A stretch of DNA of 64,000 bases, from NCBI GenBank assembly GCA_000620945.1, contig JHZO01000007.1, positions 61,612 to 125,611 on the forward strand, in the 5' to 3' direction. The DNA is from [Clostridium] viride DSM 6836 (GTDB lineage Bacteria > Bacillota > Clostridia > Oscillospirales > Oscillospiraceae). The notes beneath the pieces were generated by a model. That model worked only from the letters and a program-made list of their open reading frames with translations, was not told the origin of the DNA and searched no databases. Made by a program: the position numbers and the translations under genes. Each line of letters opens with the position of its first letter. Position 1 is the first letter of the stretch. This document shows, piece by piece, positions 8,154 to 15,753 of the stretch.

Positions 8154-9410
8154 TCAAGAGGGGAAGAGGGAGAGTTGTTCCAAGGATTCGAAAGCCAGCA
8201 GGGGATTTTCCAAGAGGGCCAAGTGCTGCATGACACCGGCGGGTTTGACCCGCAGACCCTCGTGCATCCGGCCCGAACAGAGGATGAAATACTGCGCTCG
8301 TTTTAAGACCACCCCCAGTTTGCGCAAACCGTCAAAATCAAGGCTGCGGATTCGTCGGGCCGCAAGGATGCGTTTGGCTCCTGTGGGCCCGATGCCCGGA
8401 ACGCGCAGGAGGGTGTGATAGTCCGCTTGGTTAATTTCCACGGGGAAGTATTCCGGATGCGACAGAGCCCAAAAGGACTTGGGGTCAATCTGGGGATGCA
8501 AGGAAGGTAGGGTTTCACTGAGGATTTCTTCCGCCTTGAAGTGGTAAAAGCGTAAGAGCCAGTCGGCTTGATACAGGCGATGCTCGCGAAGGAGTGGGGG
8601 CGAAAAACCCTCGGGCGAGGGAAGCAGACGACTTTGGGAAACCGGGACATATGCGGAGTAAAACACGCGCTTTAAGCGATACTTTTCATACAAGCCCTCG
8701 CTCAGGCGCAGAATTTGATAGTCGGATTCCTCCGTTGCCCCAATGATCATTTGGGTGGACTGACCGGCGGGGGCAAAGGCAGGACTGGAGCGATACTTTC
8801 GCCGCTCCTCCTGAAAGCGGGCGATGCTTTGCCCAATCTGCCCCATTGGCCGGAGAATGGATTGTCGCCCCTTGTCGGGAGCAAGGAGCTTCAGGCTTTG
8901 TTCCGATGGAAGCTCAATATTCACCGACAAGCGGTCACACAATTGCCCCAGTCTCTGAAGGAGCAGGGCATCGGTTCCTGGCAGCGCTTTGGCGTGAATG
9001 TATCCGCCAAAGCCATACTCCTGACGAAGAAGACGCAGTGCTTCGATCATTTGCTCGGTGGTGTCATCCGGACTTTTTGAGACGGCAGAGCTTAAAAACA
9101 AACCCTCAATGTAGTTCCGCCGGTAAAACTCGATGGTGAGCTCTGCCAGCTCGCGAGGGGTAAAGCTGGTTCTTGGCAGGTCATTGGAGCGACGGTTGAC
9201 ACAGTATTGACAATCGTAGCGGCAAACGTTGGTGAGCAGCACTTTAAGAAGAGAAATACAGCGTCCGTCGGAGGAAAAGCTGTGGCAGCATCCGCTTGGC
9301 AGGGTGCTTCCCATGGTTCCACGGCGGCTACTCTGCTGTCCACTGGAGGTACAGGCCACGTCGTATTTCGCAGCCGTGGTCAGAATCGAAAGTTTCTCCA
9401 TCAAATCCAA
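8154..9410 (-). CDS. Putative DNA modification/repair radical SAM protein, TIGR03916 family
   Basis: Radical SAM enzyme of about 418 residues with the cluster motif CRYDCQYC (CxxxCxxC), preceded by a Cys-rich segment and KVLLTNVC. The C-terminus has a helix-hairpin-helix DNA-binding motif (LLRVPGIGPTGAKRILAARR). The frame is open further upstream, but a sigma-A promoter at 9451-9479 excludes the longer start. TTG at 9410 (MDLMEKLSIL) has GGGGGTG 6 nt upstream; ATG at 9401 is the alternative. With its downstream partner it forms a conserved two-gene unit presumed to act on damaged or modified DNA in anaerobes. Substrate unknown. Confidence 0.87.
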   Translation of the reverse strand: MDLMEKLSILTTAAKYDVACTSSGQQSSRRGTMGSTLPSGCCHSFSSDGRCISLLKVLLTNVCRYDCQYCVNRRSNDLPRTSFTPRELAELTIEFYRRNYIEGLFLSSAVSKSPDDTTEQMIEALRLLRQEYGFGGYIHAKALPGTDALLLQRLGQLCDRLSVNIELPSEQSLKLLAPDKGRQSILRPMGQIGQSIARFQEERRKYRSSPAFAPAGQSTQMIIGATEESDYQILRLSEGLYEKYRLKRVFYSAYVPVSQSRLLPSPEGFSPPLLREHRLYQADWLLRFYHFKAEEILSETLPSLHPQIDPKSFWALSHPEYFPVEINQADYHTLLRVPGIGPTGAKRILAARRIRSLDFDGLRKLGVVLKRAQYFILCSGRMHEGLRVKPAGVMQHLALLENPLLAFESLEQLSLFPS

Positions 9411-9450
9411 AACAAGCACCCCCAGATAAATATAGAACAAATGTACTAAT

Positions 9451-9479
9451 ATTATGCCAAGGAAGGGAGCCTTTGTCAA
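9451..9479 (-). promoter_or_regulatory. Sigma-A promoter of the DNA repair pair
   Basis: On the minus strand TTGACA (9479-9474), 17-bp spacer, CATAAT (9456-9451). The start site is near 9444, which decides the start of the radical SAM gene. Confidence 0.85.
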
Positions 9480-9635
9480 GATAAAGTTCTATGAAACCCG
9501 TGGATTGTTTCTTCTTGCTCGAAAGAAACTTTTTATTGTGCATAGATTTCCTAGAACTGTAGATAATAAAATTCGTGATCAAAACCGGATATTTGTTTCC
9601 GGGTTTATTGACAACTCATTTGAATACTTTGGTTT

Positions 9636-9711
9636 GCCTCCTTAGCTCAGCAGGTAGAGCATGCGGCTGTTAACCGCAGGGTCGTTGGTTCGAGTCCAAC
9701 AGAGGGCGCCA
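9636..9711 (+). tRNA. tRNA-Asn (GTT)
   Basis: 76-nt cloverleaf: D arm GCTC/GAGC, anticodon stem TGCGG/CCGCA with loop CTGTTAA (anticodon GTT), variable region GGGTC, T stem GTTGG/CCAAC with TTCGAGT, encoded CCA. The acceptor stem GCCTCCT/AGAGGGC has a U4-G69 wobble and a C5-A68 mismatch, which is unusual. Terminator follows directly. Confidence 0.95.
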
Positions 9712-9712
9712 A

Positions 9713-9743
9713 CCCCCCAAAGCATTTGCTTTGGGGGTTTTTT
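9713..9743 (+). terminator. Terminator after tRNA-Asn
   Basis: CCCCCAAAGC / GCTTTGGGGG stem with short loop followed by TTTTTT. Confidence 0.93.
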
Positions 9744-9819
9744 GTGTTCCCTTGGGGAAAGAAAAACCCTCAAGGCAAGGTTTGCCATGAGGGAGTACTT
9801 ATCTTTTCGATGTCTGCCT

Positions 9820-10986
9820 TTATCCTTCGTGGTATTGGTAGACCAGAAGGCCGTCAATGATGGTATAGAGACAGGTAGTAAAAGTTTCCATTGGGTTACC
9901 ACTAAAGATGGCCAGGTCGGCATCTTTTCCCACTTCGATGCTCCCAACTCTGGAAGCAACCTTGCAGATTTCGGCAGCATGTATGGTAATCGCTTTTAAG
10001 CCCTCTTCGACGCCAAGGCCTTCCCGTGCGATCAGGCCCGCACAGAGGGGTAAATATTCAATGGGGGTCACCGGATGATCCATGGTCATCGAAACCTTCA
10101 CGCCTGCCTGATGCAGCACAGCTGCGGTTTTTAAATCCATGTATTGTAGTTCCACTTTGTTTCTGGTCGTGAGAATGGGTCCAACGATGGCAGGATAACC
10201 AGACTTTTTGATTTCTTCTGCGACCAAATGCCCCTCGGTGCAGTGATCTAGCGTAAGATCGAGGTCAAAGAGTTTGGCAATTCGAATGGCAGTTAAGATA
10301 TCATCCGCGCGGTGTACGTGGGCCTTGAGGGGAATCTTTTTTTCCAACACAGGGAGCCAGCATTCATTCCGATACTCTTCCTGAAAGGCTTCCCCCTTTT
10401 CCTTGGCAGCCTGCTTTGCATCGGCATATTGCTTTGCAGCAAACAGCGTTTCTCGCAACATGGCCCCTATGGACATCTTGGAAGAGGGCATCATGTTGTT
10501 ATTGCCATAGGTGGTTTTAGGATTTTCACCCAAGGCAATTTTCATCCCGGCGGGTTCGAGCACAATCATATCATCGACGCAACGCCCTCTTGTTTTCAGA
10601 AAAACAAACTGCCCACCCACGACGTTGGCGCTTCCGGGACCAACCATGACAGAAGTAATTCCAGATTTGATTGCCGTATGAAAGGCCGAGTCCATGGGGT
10701 TGATGGCATCCATTGCTTTGATAAAAGGGGTGATGGGGTTGCTGCATTCATTTGAATTGTTGTTTACCGATCCCGTTTTCTCTTCGGAGATCCCGATATG
10801 ACTATGAGGATCGATCAGTCCGGGCAGTACCCAGGCTCCTTTGGCATCAATGATGATATCATCCGTATTTTCGCTTGGGTCAATGACGTCCTCAATCTTT
10901 GCGATTTTTCCATCCTTTATTAGAATACTGCCGCATTCATAATTGCGGCCTGCCATGGTGAATACCTTACCACCAAGAATTAACAT
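9820..10986 (-). CDS. Amidohydrolase (imidazolonepropionase-like metal-dependent hydrolase)
   Basis: About 388 residues of the amidohydrolase superfamily: N-terminal beta domain MLILGGKVFTMAG, metal motif GLIDPHSHIG, further ligands in LKAHVHRADD and LTLDHCTEGH, Asp in MTMDHPVTP, and the closing motif VGSIEVGKDADLAIFSGNP. ATG at 10986 is preferred over the upstream in-frame ATGs because GGGTGA lies just upstream and family members start MLI.GG. A signal peptide is absent. The gene is monocistronic, and a poly-asparagine micro-gene is divergently transcribed from the same 85-bp intergenic region. Substrate cannot be named. Confidence 0.8.
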   Translation of the reverse strand: MLILGGKVFTMAGRNYECGSILIKDGKIAKIEDVIDPSENTDDIIIDAKGAWVLPGLIDPHSHIGISEEKTGSVNNNSNECSNPITPFIKAMDAINPMDSAFHTAIKSGITSVMVGPGSANVVGGQFVFLKTRGRCVDDMIVLEPAGMKIALGENPKTTYGNNNMMPSSKMSIGAMLRETLFAAKQYADAKQAAKEKGEAFQEEYRNECWLPVLEKKIPLKAHVHRADDILTAIRIAKLFDLDLTLDHCTEGHLVAEEIKKSGYPAIVGPILTTRNKVELQYMDLKTAAVLHQAGVKVSMTMDHPVTPIEYLPLCAGLIAREGLGVEEGLKAITIHAAEICKVASRVGSIEVGKDADLAIFSGNPMETFTTCLYTIIDGLLVYQYHEG

Positions 10987-11018
10987 TTTATCACCCATTT
11001 TCATGTTCTTATGAATAG

Positions 11019-11040
11019 ATTATCCAAAAGGAAGGATAAT
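11019..11040. promoter_or_regulatory. Inverted repeat between amidohydrolase and poly-Asn gene
   Basis: ATTATCC (11019-11025) and GGATAAT (11034-11040) with an 8-bp spacer, inside the divergent intergenic region: a possible shared operator. Confidence 0.4.
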
Positions 11041-11071
11041 AAACCTATGTTTGAAAAGGGGGTGAAAGAAA

Positions 11072-11224
11072 ATGATCGATTATACCAACCAGAACAATCA
11101 GAACAACAATAATAACAAGAATAACAACAACAACAATAATAACAAGAACAACAACAATAACAACAACAACAAGAACAATAACAACAACAATAACAACAAC
11201 AACAAGAACAACAACAACTGCTAA
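11072..11224 (+). CDS. Asparagine-rich micro-protein (50 aa) ending in Cys
   Basis: ATG at 11072 follows a strong RBS (AGGGGGTGA, about 6 nt away). The frame reads MIDYTNQNNQ, then long runs of Asn punctuated by single Lys residues about every 8-9 positions, and ends in Cys before TAA at 11222-11224. The DNA is an imperfect AAC/AAT/AAG codon repeat. A good RBS, defined ends and a terminator 35 bp downstream argue that it is translated. The mixture of AAC and AAT codons suggests selection for Asn rather than simple slippage. Function unknown. Possible roles are a structural or adhesive peptide, or a nitrogen-sensing leader peptide that would need charged tRNA-Asn (tRNA-Asn is 1.4 kb away). The Cys-rich opposite-strand ORF is its shadow. 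Confidence 0.7.
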   Translation: MIDYTNQNNQNNNNNKNNNNNNNNKNNNNNNNNKNNNNNNNNNNKNNNNC

Positions 11225-11259
11225 TTGTTGTCACAAGTGGCGTAATTCCAAGGTTGAAG

Positions 11260-11300
11260 AAAAAAGAAGCGATCCATATACAAAGGATCGCTTCTTTTTT
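11260..11300. terminator. Bidirectional terminator
   Basis: 16-bp perfect stem AAAAAAGAAGCGATCC (11260-11275) with its complement at 11285-11300. A/T tails on both sides serve the poly-Asn gene (+) and the aldolase gene (-). Confidence 0.93.
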
Positions 11301-11303
11301 AGC

Positions 11304-11954
11304 TTATAGACCAAGCTTCTCCCGCAGGGCAATCAGCTCGCTCACCAAGGTGGGAGGGAGCTCCCGGCTGATGCCAAGGGTGCGAAGGTTTAGCATAACG
11401 GTGGCATATTGCTCCAAGGTTTCCATGCGAAAGAGCGCTTGTTCCAGGCCGCCTCCCCAAGTGACGGCGCCGTGAAATTCTAGAAGCAGGGCGCGCGCAT
11501 CGCGACAGTAGGGCACCACCCCTTCTGCAAGGGCTTCGGAGCCAGGCAGTGCGTAGGGAACCAAGGGAACCTCACCCAGCTGCAACACGGCTTCCTGCAA
11601 GACCGGCTGCGTTAAGGGAAGGCCTGCGGCTGCGAAGGAGGTGGCAGCAGGGGGATGTGCATGTAGAACGGCACGAATGTCCGGACGTGCTTGGTAGAGC
11701 CGGAGGTGGAGTTTTAGCTCGGAGGAAGGGCGATGGGTGCCCTCAATCGGTTCACCCTCCAGACTTACCTTAACGAGCATCTCCTCGGTCATCTGACCCT
11801 TTGAAACTCCAGTGGGAGTGGTCCAAACATGATTCGGGCTGACACGAACGCTCAGGTTGCCATCATTACCCGCCACAAGGCCACGGGAATATAGGCGTGC
11901 TCCACAGGAGAGGAGGGCCTTCTTCGCATCCAGATCGGTAGGATAGTGGCTCAT
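11304..11954 (-). CDS. Class II aldolase (FucA-like), probable (methylthio)ribulose-1-phosphate aldolase
   Basis: About 216 residues of the class II aldolase/adducin family: GNLSVR, TPTGVSKG, the catalytic Glu in PSSELKLHL, zinc ligands in VLHAHPPAATSFA and LEFHGAVTWG. ATG at 11954 is supported by AGGAGGGG 5 nt upstream and overlaps the mtnA stop as ATGA. The pairing with mtnA points to the DHAP shunt, in which MtnA makes 5-methylthioribulose-1-phosphate (or the 5-deoxy analogue) and this aldolase splits it to dihydroxyacetone phosphate and an aldehyde. L-fuculose-1-phosphate aldolase is the sequence-level alternative. Confidence 0.8.
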   Translation of the reverse strand: MSHYPTDLDAKKALLSCGARLYSRGLVAGNDGNLSVRVSPNHVWTTPTGVSKGQMTEEMLVKVSLEGEPIEGTHRPSSELKLHLRLYQARPDIRAVLHAHPPAATSFAAAGLPLTQPVLQEAVLQLGEVPLVPYALPGSEALAEGVVPYCRDARALLLEFHGAVTWGGGLEQALFRMETLEQYATVMLNLRTLGISRELPPTLVSELIALREKLGL

Positions 11955-13045
11955 GGGTTCCCCTCCTTGTATTCGTTCGGGAACAGCTTGGCAAAGCTGT
12001 CTGAGAATGGTGGGTAGCATATGCCACGTTCCGTAATGATGGCAGTGATGAGGGAGGCCGGAGTTACGTCAAAGGCGGGGTTGAAGCAGGCCACGTCGGA
12101 AGGGGCAGAGGGCTGTTCAAAGAACAGGGTCTTAATCTCAGAGGCATCCCTTAGCTCGATGGGAATGTGGGCACCGTCTGGATAGGAAAAATCCAGAGTG
12201 GAGGATGGGCCAAGTACATAAAACGGGATGCGGTAGTAGTGAGCCAGAATGGCAAGCCCGGAGGTTCCAATTTTATTGGCCGTATCCCCATTGCGGGCCA
12301 CACGATCGCAGCCAACAAGACAGGCAGAAACCTTACCTTGCTGCATCACGAGACTGGCCATATTATCACAGATCAGCGTGCAGGAGATGCCGGCACGGGA
12401 AAGTTCATAGGTGGTGAGTCTAGCCCCTTGTAGGAGCGGCCTGGTTTCGTCGCAGAAGGCATGGAAGGTATACCCTCGCTCGTTACCCAACAACAGTGGG
12501 CCAAGCGCCGTGCCATAGCGCGAGGTGGCCAGGGGGCCGGCGTTACAGTGGGTAATGACGCTGTCCCCATCCCGGAGAAGGGAAAGGCCATGCTCGGAGA
12601 TGGCTCGGCACATTTCCATATCCTCGGTTTGAATGGATCGTGCTTCCTCACAGAGGGCAGCAAGCATGGTGGGAAGATCCGAGGACGCCAGCGATTCCGC
12701 ACGGGTTAGGCAGCGATGAAGCATCTTGGAAAGGTTGACCGCCGTGGGACGGGCGGAGTTGAGGTATTGTGCATGTGTTCGGCACTGATGAAGAAGATCC
12801 TCGGTGCTATCGCAAGTCTTAGCAGACTGCTTGGCCAGCAGATAGAAGGCATAGGCCGCGAAGATCCCAATGGCAGGAGCCCCGCGCACACGAAGGGAGG
12901 CAATGGCCTCGAACAGTTCTTCGGCGCTCCTTAACGTGATATATCGGGTTACATTGGGGAGAAGACTCTGGTCAAGAATACAAAGGGCCTCTTCCGTGGA
13001 AGAAAGAGCGATGTTTTGTGGCATGGCATCCAGTGAAGCAGTCAT
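11951..13045 (-). CDS. mtnA: S-methyl-5-thioribose-1-phosphate isomerase
   Basis: 364 residues of the aIF-2B-like isomerase family. Diagnostic segments are RVRGAPAIG near 53-61, ITHCNAGPLAT (catalytic Cys near 165), DETRP and GCDRVARNGDTANKIGT (catalytic Asp). It converts 5-methylthioribose-1-phosphate to the ribulose form in methionine salvage. ATG at 13045 follows AGGAGG at 6 nt. It is the first gene of a two-gene operon with the class II aldolase; no MTA phosphorylase or MTR kinase is in the window. Promoter: extended -10 TGATATAAT (-10 at 13081-13076). Confidence 0.93.
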   Translation of the reverse strand: MTASLDAMPQNIALSSTEEALCILDQSLLPNVTRYITLRSAEELFEAIASLRVRGAPAIGIFAAYAFYLLAKQSAKTCDSTEDLLHQCRTHAQYLNSARPTAVNLSKMLHRCLTRAESLASSDLPTMLAALCEEARSIQTEDMEMCRAISEHGLSLLRDGDSVITHCNAGPLATSRYGTALGPLLLGNERGYTFHAFCDETRPLLQGARLTTYELSRAGISCTLICDNMASLVMQQGKVSACLVGCDRVARNGDTANKIGTSGLAILAHYYRIPFYVLGPSSTLDFSYPDGAHIPIELRDASEIKTLFFEQPSAPSDVACFNPAFDVTPASLITAIITERGICYPPFSDSFAKLFPNEYKEGNP

Positions 13046-13075
13046 GACAAACCTCCTAGCAACTATGAGTTATCC

Positions 13076-13081
13076 ATTATA
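13076..13081 (-). promoter_or_regulatory. Extended -10 promoter of mtnA operon
   Basis: TATAAT on the minus strand preceded by TGA (extended -10); no good -35. An 18-bp perfect palindrome TTTTTGTCATGACAAAAA at 13133-13150 is centred about 73 bp upstream of the expected start site. Confidence 0.6.
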
Positions 13082-13150
13082 TCACAGTCAGGCAAGGGCG
13101 AAAAGGGGGTAGATGAAAGGAACAATTGTCGCTTTTTGTCATGACAAAAA

Positions 13151-13593
13151 AAACGAAGTCATTGGGAAAGATTTTCTATATACTTGTCCAAAATGACGAA
13201 ATAAAAAACACATTTTATGAAAAAAAAGGAAGAGGAGGATCGTTTTGTTTTGGGCTCGATGGTAGGAAAAAGGGTCAGTAAGGCGAGAAAAACCTTCGTT
13301 TTTTTTCCTTTCCCTTTTTGTGGCGCGAAAACTTCCAAAGAAATGCCTACAAAAGCGCCAAAAAAGGCCGTGTCAAGCCCACTGTTTTTTAAATTATCTT
13401 TGTATAAAATGTGCATTTCATTTTTTAAGAGGAAGTGCTATTATAGTCACAAGTTACAGACAAGCTACAGGGACCATGTGCGCTTTTCTGTTTCTTTCCA
13501 ATTCCTCACGAGCAAAATGGCAAACGTTTGCGATGAGGAACACGAGTGTACTACCTGCATTATATCTTTTATTTTTGATGGGAGGACTTTTCT
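13151..13593. promoter_or_regulatory. Aminotransferase upstream region with LacI-family-type operator
   Basis: About 440 bp with no convincing gene. It holds GCAAACGTTTGC (13520-13531), a perfect 12-bp palindrome centred on CG as in LacI/PurR/CcpA-family operators. This is nested in longer dyad arms TTCCTCA (13502-13508) and TGAGGAA (13534-13540). A candidate -10 TATTAT preceded by TGC lies at about 13439-13444, which would put the dyad in the 5' UTR. The aminotransferase RBS GGGAGGA is just before 13594. Confidence 0.55.
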
Positions 13594-14814
13594 ATGAGAT
13601 TGAAAGACACAGGTTTGACCGTTGCTGACATTAAGGCAAAAGTAAACAAGTACATGATTGAGACCTACGAGCGTATGGACTTCCTGGCAGAGTCTGCAAA
13701 GGGCGCATACCTGTATGACCAGAATGGTGATGCATACCTGGACTTCTACGGAGGCGTTGCTGTTAACTCCGTTGGTAGCTGTAACGATGCAGTTGTAAAG
13801 GCTGTTCAGGATCAGGTTGCTACCATTATGCACACCTTCAACTATCCGTACACCATTCCCCAGGCTATCCTGTCCGAGAAGATTTGTAAGGCTTCCGGCA
13901 TGGACAAGATCATCTATCAGAACTCCGGCGCAGAAGCTAACGAAGCTATGATCAAGATGGCTCGTAAGTACGGCGTTGAGAACTTTGGCCCCAACAAGTG
14001 GGAAATCATCACCGCTAAGCAGTCCTTCCATGGCCGTACTTTCGGCGCTATGACCGCTACCGGTCAGCCCGACAGTGCTATCCAGGTTGGCTTCGGCGGC
14101 CTGACCCCCGGCTTTAAGTATGCAGAGTACAACAACCTTCAGTCCTTCAAGGACGCTATCACCGAGAACACCATCGCTATCATGTTCGAGCCTGTTCAGG
14201 GTGAAGGCGGCGTGTTCCCCGCAACCCAGGAGTTCATGGACGGCATCCGCAAGCTCTGTGACGAGAAGGGCATCTTCATGCTGATGGACGAAATCCAGGC
14301 TGGCTGGAACCGTTGCGGCACCTTTATGTGCTATCAGGGCTACGGCATTAAGCCCGACGCAGTTTCCATGGCTAAGGCTATGGGTGGTGGTACCCCCATC
14401 GCTGCTTGTGCTGCTACCGATAAGCTGGCTTCTGCTTTTGGCCCCGGCTCCCACGGTTCCACCTATGCTGGCTCCCCCATCTGCTGCGCAGCTTCCAATG
14501 CTGTGTTTGACTACATGGAAGAGACCAAGCTGGGCGATCACGCTAAGGAAGTTGGCGAGTACTTCATGGCTGAGCTGGCTAAGATGCCCAACGTCAAGTT
14601 GGTTCGTGGCCGTGGCCTGTTTGTCGGCGTAGTGCTGGAAGACGGCATCAACGCTGTTGAAGTTAAGCGTCAGTGCGTAAAGGATCACCTGCTTGTTACC
14701 GCAATCGGCACCGGAATCATCCGTATGGTTCCCCCGCTGATCGTGACCAAGGAAGAGTGTGACGAGTGCGTACGTCGTCTGTCCCGCTGCATCGCTCGCG
14801 TTGCTGGCAAGTAA
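13594..14814 (+). CDS. Class III PLP-dependent aminotransferase (acetylornithine/4-aminobutyrate type)
   Basis: 406 residues, fold type I aminotransferase of subgroup II. Landmarks: LDFYGGVAVNSVG, NSGAEANEAMIKMARK (phosphate-binding region), FHGRTFGAMTATG, EPVQGEGGVFP, MDEIQAGWNRCG with PLP Asp, and the Schiff-base Lys in VSMAKAMGGGTP. ArgD (acetylornithine) and GabT/5-aminovalerate transaminases all fit. There are no arginine genes nearby, so a catabolic role is as likely as a biosynthetic one. ATG at 13594 follows GGGAGGACTTTTCT. Codon use is strongly biased to C-ending codons, which suggests high expression. It is a single-gene unit with its own terminator. Confidence 0.88.
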   Translation: MRLKDTGLTVADIKAKVNKYMIETYERMDFLAESAKGAYLYDQNGDAYLDFYGGVAVNSVGSCNDAVVKAVQDQVATIMHTFNYPYTIPQAILSEKICKASGMDKIIYQNSGAEANEAMIKMARKYGVENFGPNKWEIITAKQSFHGRTFGAMTATGQPDSAIQVGFGGLTPGFKYAEYNNLQSFKDAITENTIAIMFEPVQGEGGVFPATQEFMDGIRKLCDEKGIFMLMDEIQAGWNRCGTFMCYQGYGIKPDAVSMAKAMGGGTPIAACAATDKLASAFGPGSHGSTYAGSPICCAASNAVFDYMEETKLGDHAKEVGEYFMAELAKMPNVKLVRGRGLFVGVVLEDGINAVEVKRQCVKDHLLVTAIGTGIIRMVPPLIVTKEECDECVRRLSRCIARVAGK

Positions 14815-14834
14815 TTAGCTCTTCAGTTTTAATT

Positions 14835-14870
14835 AAAAAAACACCCTCTCTTCGGAGAGGGTGTTTTTTT
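14835..14870 (+). terminator. Terminator of the aminotransferase gene
   Basis: Stem ACACCCTCTC/GAGAGGGTGT with TTCG tetraloop flanked by A7 and T7 runs; could act in both directions. Confidence 0.95.
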
Positions 14871-14915
14871 TACTCATGTTCCATTTGGATCTTACGGTTT
14901 TTAGGGTACGTTCTC

Positions 14916-15497
14916 TTAACCCGGTAAGTCCAGGAAGGGAAGTGCTTCCCTGGCAGCGGCCAGAGAGGAAAAGATGTGTATGTCCCTTTCCGGTTCCTCG
15001 ACTGAGTGATCCGGAGGAGAGAGCTGAAAAGTATTGATTAAGAAGATACGAGCTTTTTCACTGGGTTCAGGCTTCGAGGCTTCCTCCAGAAAGCCACGCT
15101 TCCAGTCCTCCGTGAAAACCAACACGGAGAGAAACTCCTTCCAAGAGGGAGCTATCCAATGCAGTTGATGGGTTCGGTCAAGATAGTAAATGTCCGCACG
15201 TTCTACCTCTTCCAGCTTTGCGTTCCGGTTGGTGGAAACAAAGCTGCCCCCATGACTGTCAATGGCAAACACCAAAAGCTCTGGAACCGGATAAAAGGAG
15301 AACTGCGGCAGTTCCTTCGGAAAACAGAGGTGGAAATCGTATTGTTCGGAAAAGATGCGGTCAAGGGCTGTCACCTCACAACCGGGATAACTGGGTTGAA
15401 TGTATTTGCCGGCGGGAATGATCTTCCTATCACTTAAGGCGGTGGGGGCGGATTGGCTAAGATGTTCTTGATCAAGATACCAAACTTGTGGCTCCAT
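14916..15497 (-). CDS. SMI1/KNR4 (SUKH)-like protein
   Basis: 193 residues without signal peptide or membrane segment. The middle part, VPELLVFAIDSHGGSFVSTN...ADIYYLDRTHQLHWIAPSWKEFLSVL, has the layout of SUKH (SMI1/KNR4) domains: a small-residue turn after a beta strand, a Y-L-D strand, then a W/F-x-EFL helix. SUKH proteins often act as immunity proteins to contact-dependent toxins or as general interaction modules. No toxin gene is adjacent. ATG at 15497 follows GAAGGTT. Assignment is by pattern only. Confidence 0.55.
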   Translation of the reverse strand: MEPQVWYLDQEHLSQSAPTALSDRKIIPAGKYIQPSYPGCEVTALDRIFSEQYDFHLCFPKELPQFSFYPVPELLVFAIDSHGGSFVSTNRNAKLEEVERADIYYLDRTHQLHWIAPSWKEFLSVLVFTEDWKRGFLEEASKPEPSEKARIFLINTFQLSPPDHSVEEPERDIHIFSSLAAAREALPFLDLPG

Positions 15498-15695
15498 GGT
15501 GCAACCTTCTTTCTAACAAGAGTGTAAGCATCTGCTGTTGTCCTCTGGGCGGCGGGCTAGCATCCTGTTTGGAAACGATAGATTCCTTGAGGGCCGTTTG
15601 CTAAGAACAATAAAAGGGATGGTTATCAAGAAACCGAGAGGGTTACTTACTATAAGTATAGCCCAATCGATGGGATTTGCAAGAAAGAAGAGCAT

Positions 15696-15732
15696 ACAAA
15701 AACAGGGTGCACGGCATTCGTGCACCCTGTTT
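15696..15732 (-). terminator. Terminator of pyc
   Basis: Perfect 14-bp stem (15700-15713 with 15719-15732), 5-nt loop, TTTTTG tail on the minus strand. Confidence 0.92.
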
Positions 15733-15753
15733 CATTGGTTATGCTAAGAATGA

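Noticed and set aside
9480..9635. Clear promoter for tRNA-Asn
   Set aside because: TTGACA occurs at about 9618 but no -10 at proper spacing before 9636, so I did not call it.
11096..11223. AAC-repeat tract as a CRISPR array or microsatellite only
   Set aside because: No spacer-repeat structure, and the tract is confined to an ORF with start, stop and RBS.
11001..11234. Cys-rich 77-codon ORF on the minus strand
   Set aside because: It is the complement of the Asn-codon repeat (GTT/ATT become TGT/TAT-rich frames), overlaps the amidohydrolase start and has no RBS.
13465..14688. 407-codon ORF antisense to the aminotransferase
   Set aside because: Produced by strong codon bias on the real strand; no RBS or family match, whereas the plus-strand gene has all catalytic motifs.
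15513..15747. Small overlapping ORFs between the SUKH-like gene and pyc
   Set aside because: No RBS, low-complexity translations, and they run through the pyc terminator.
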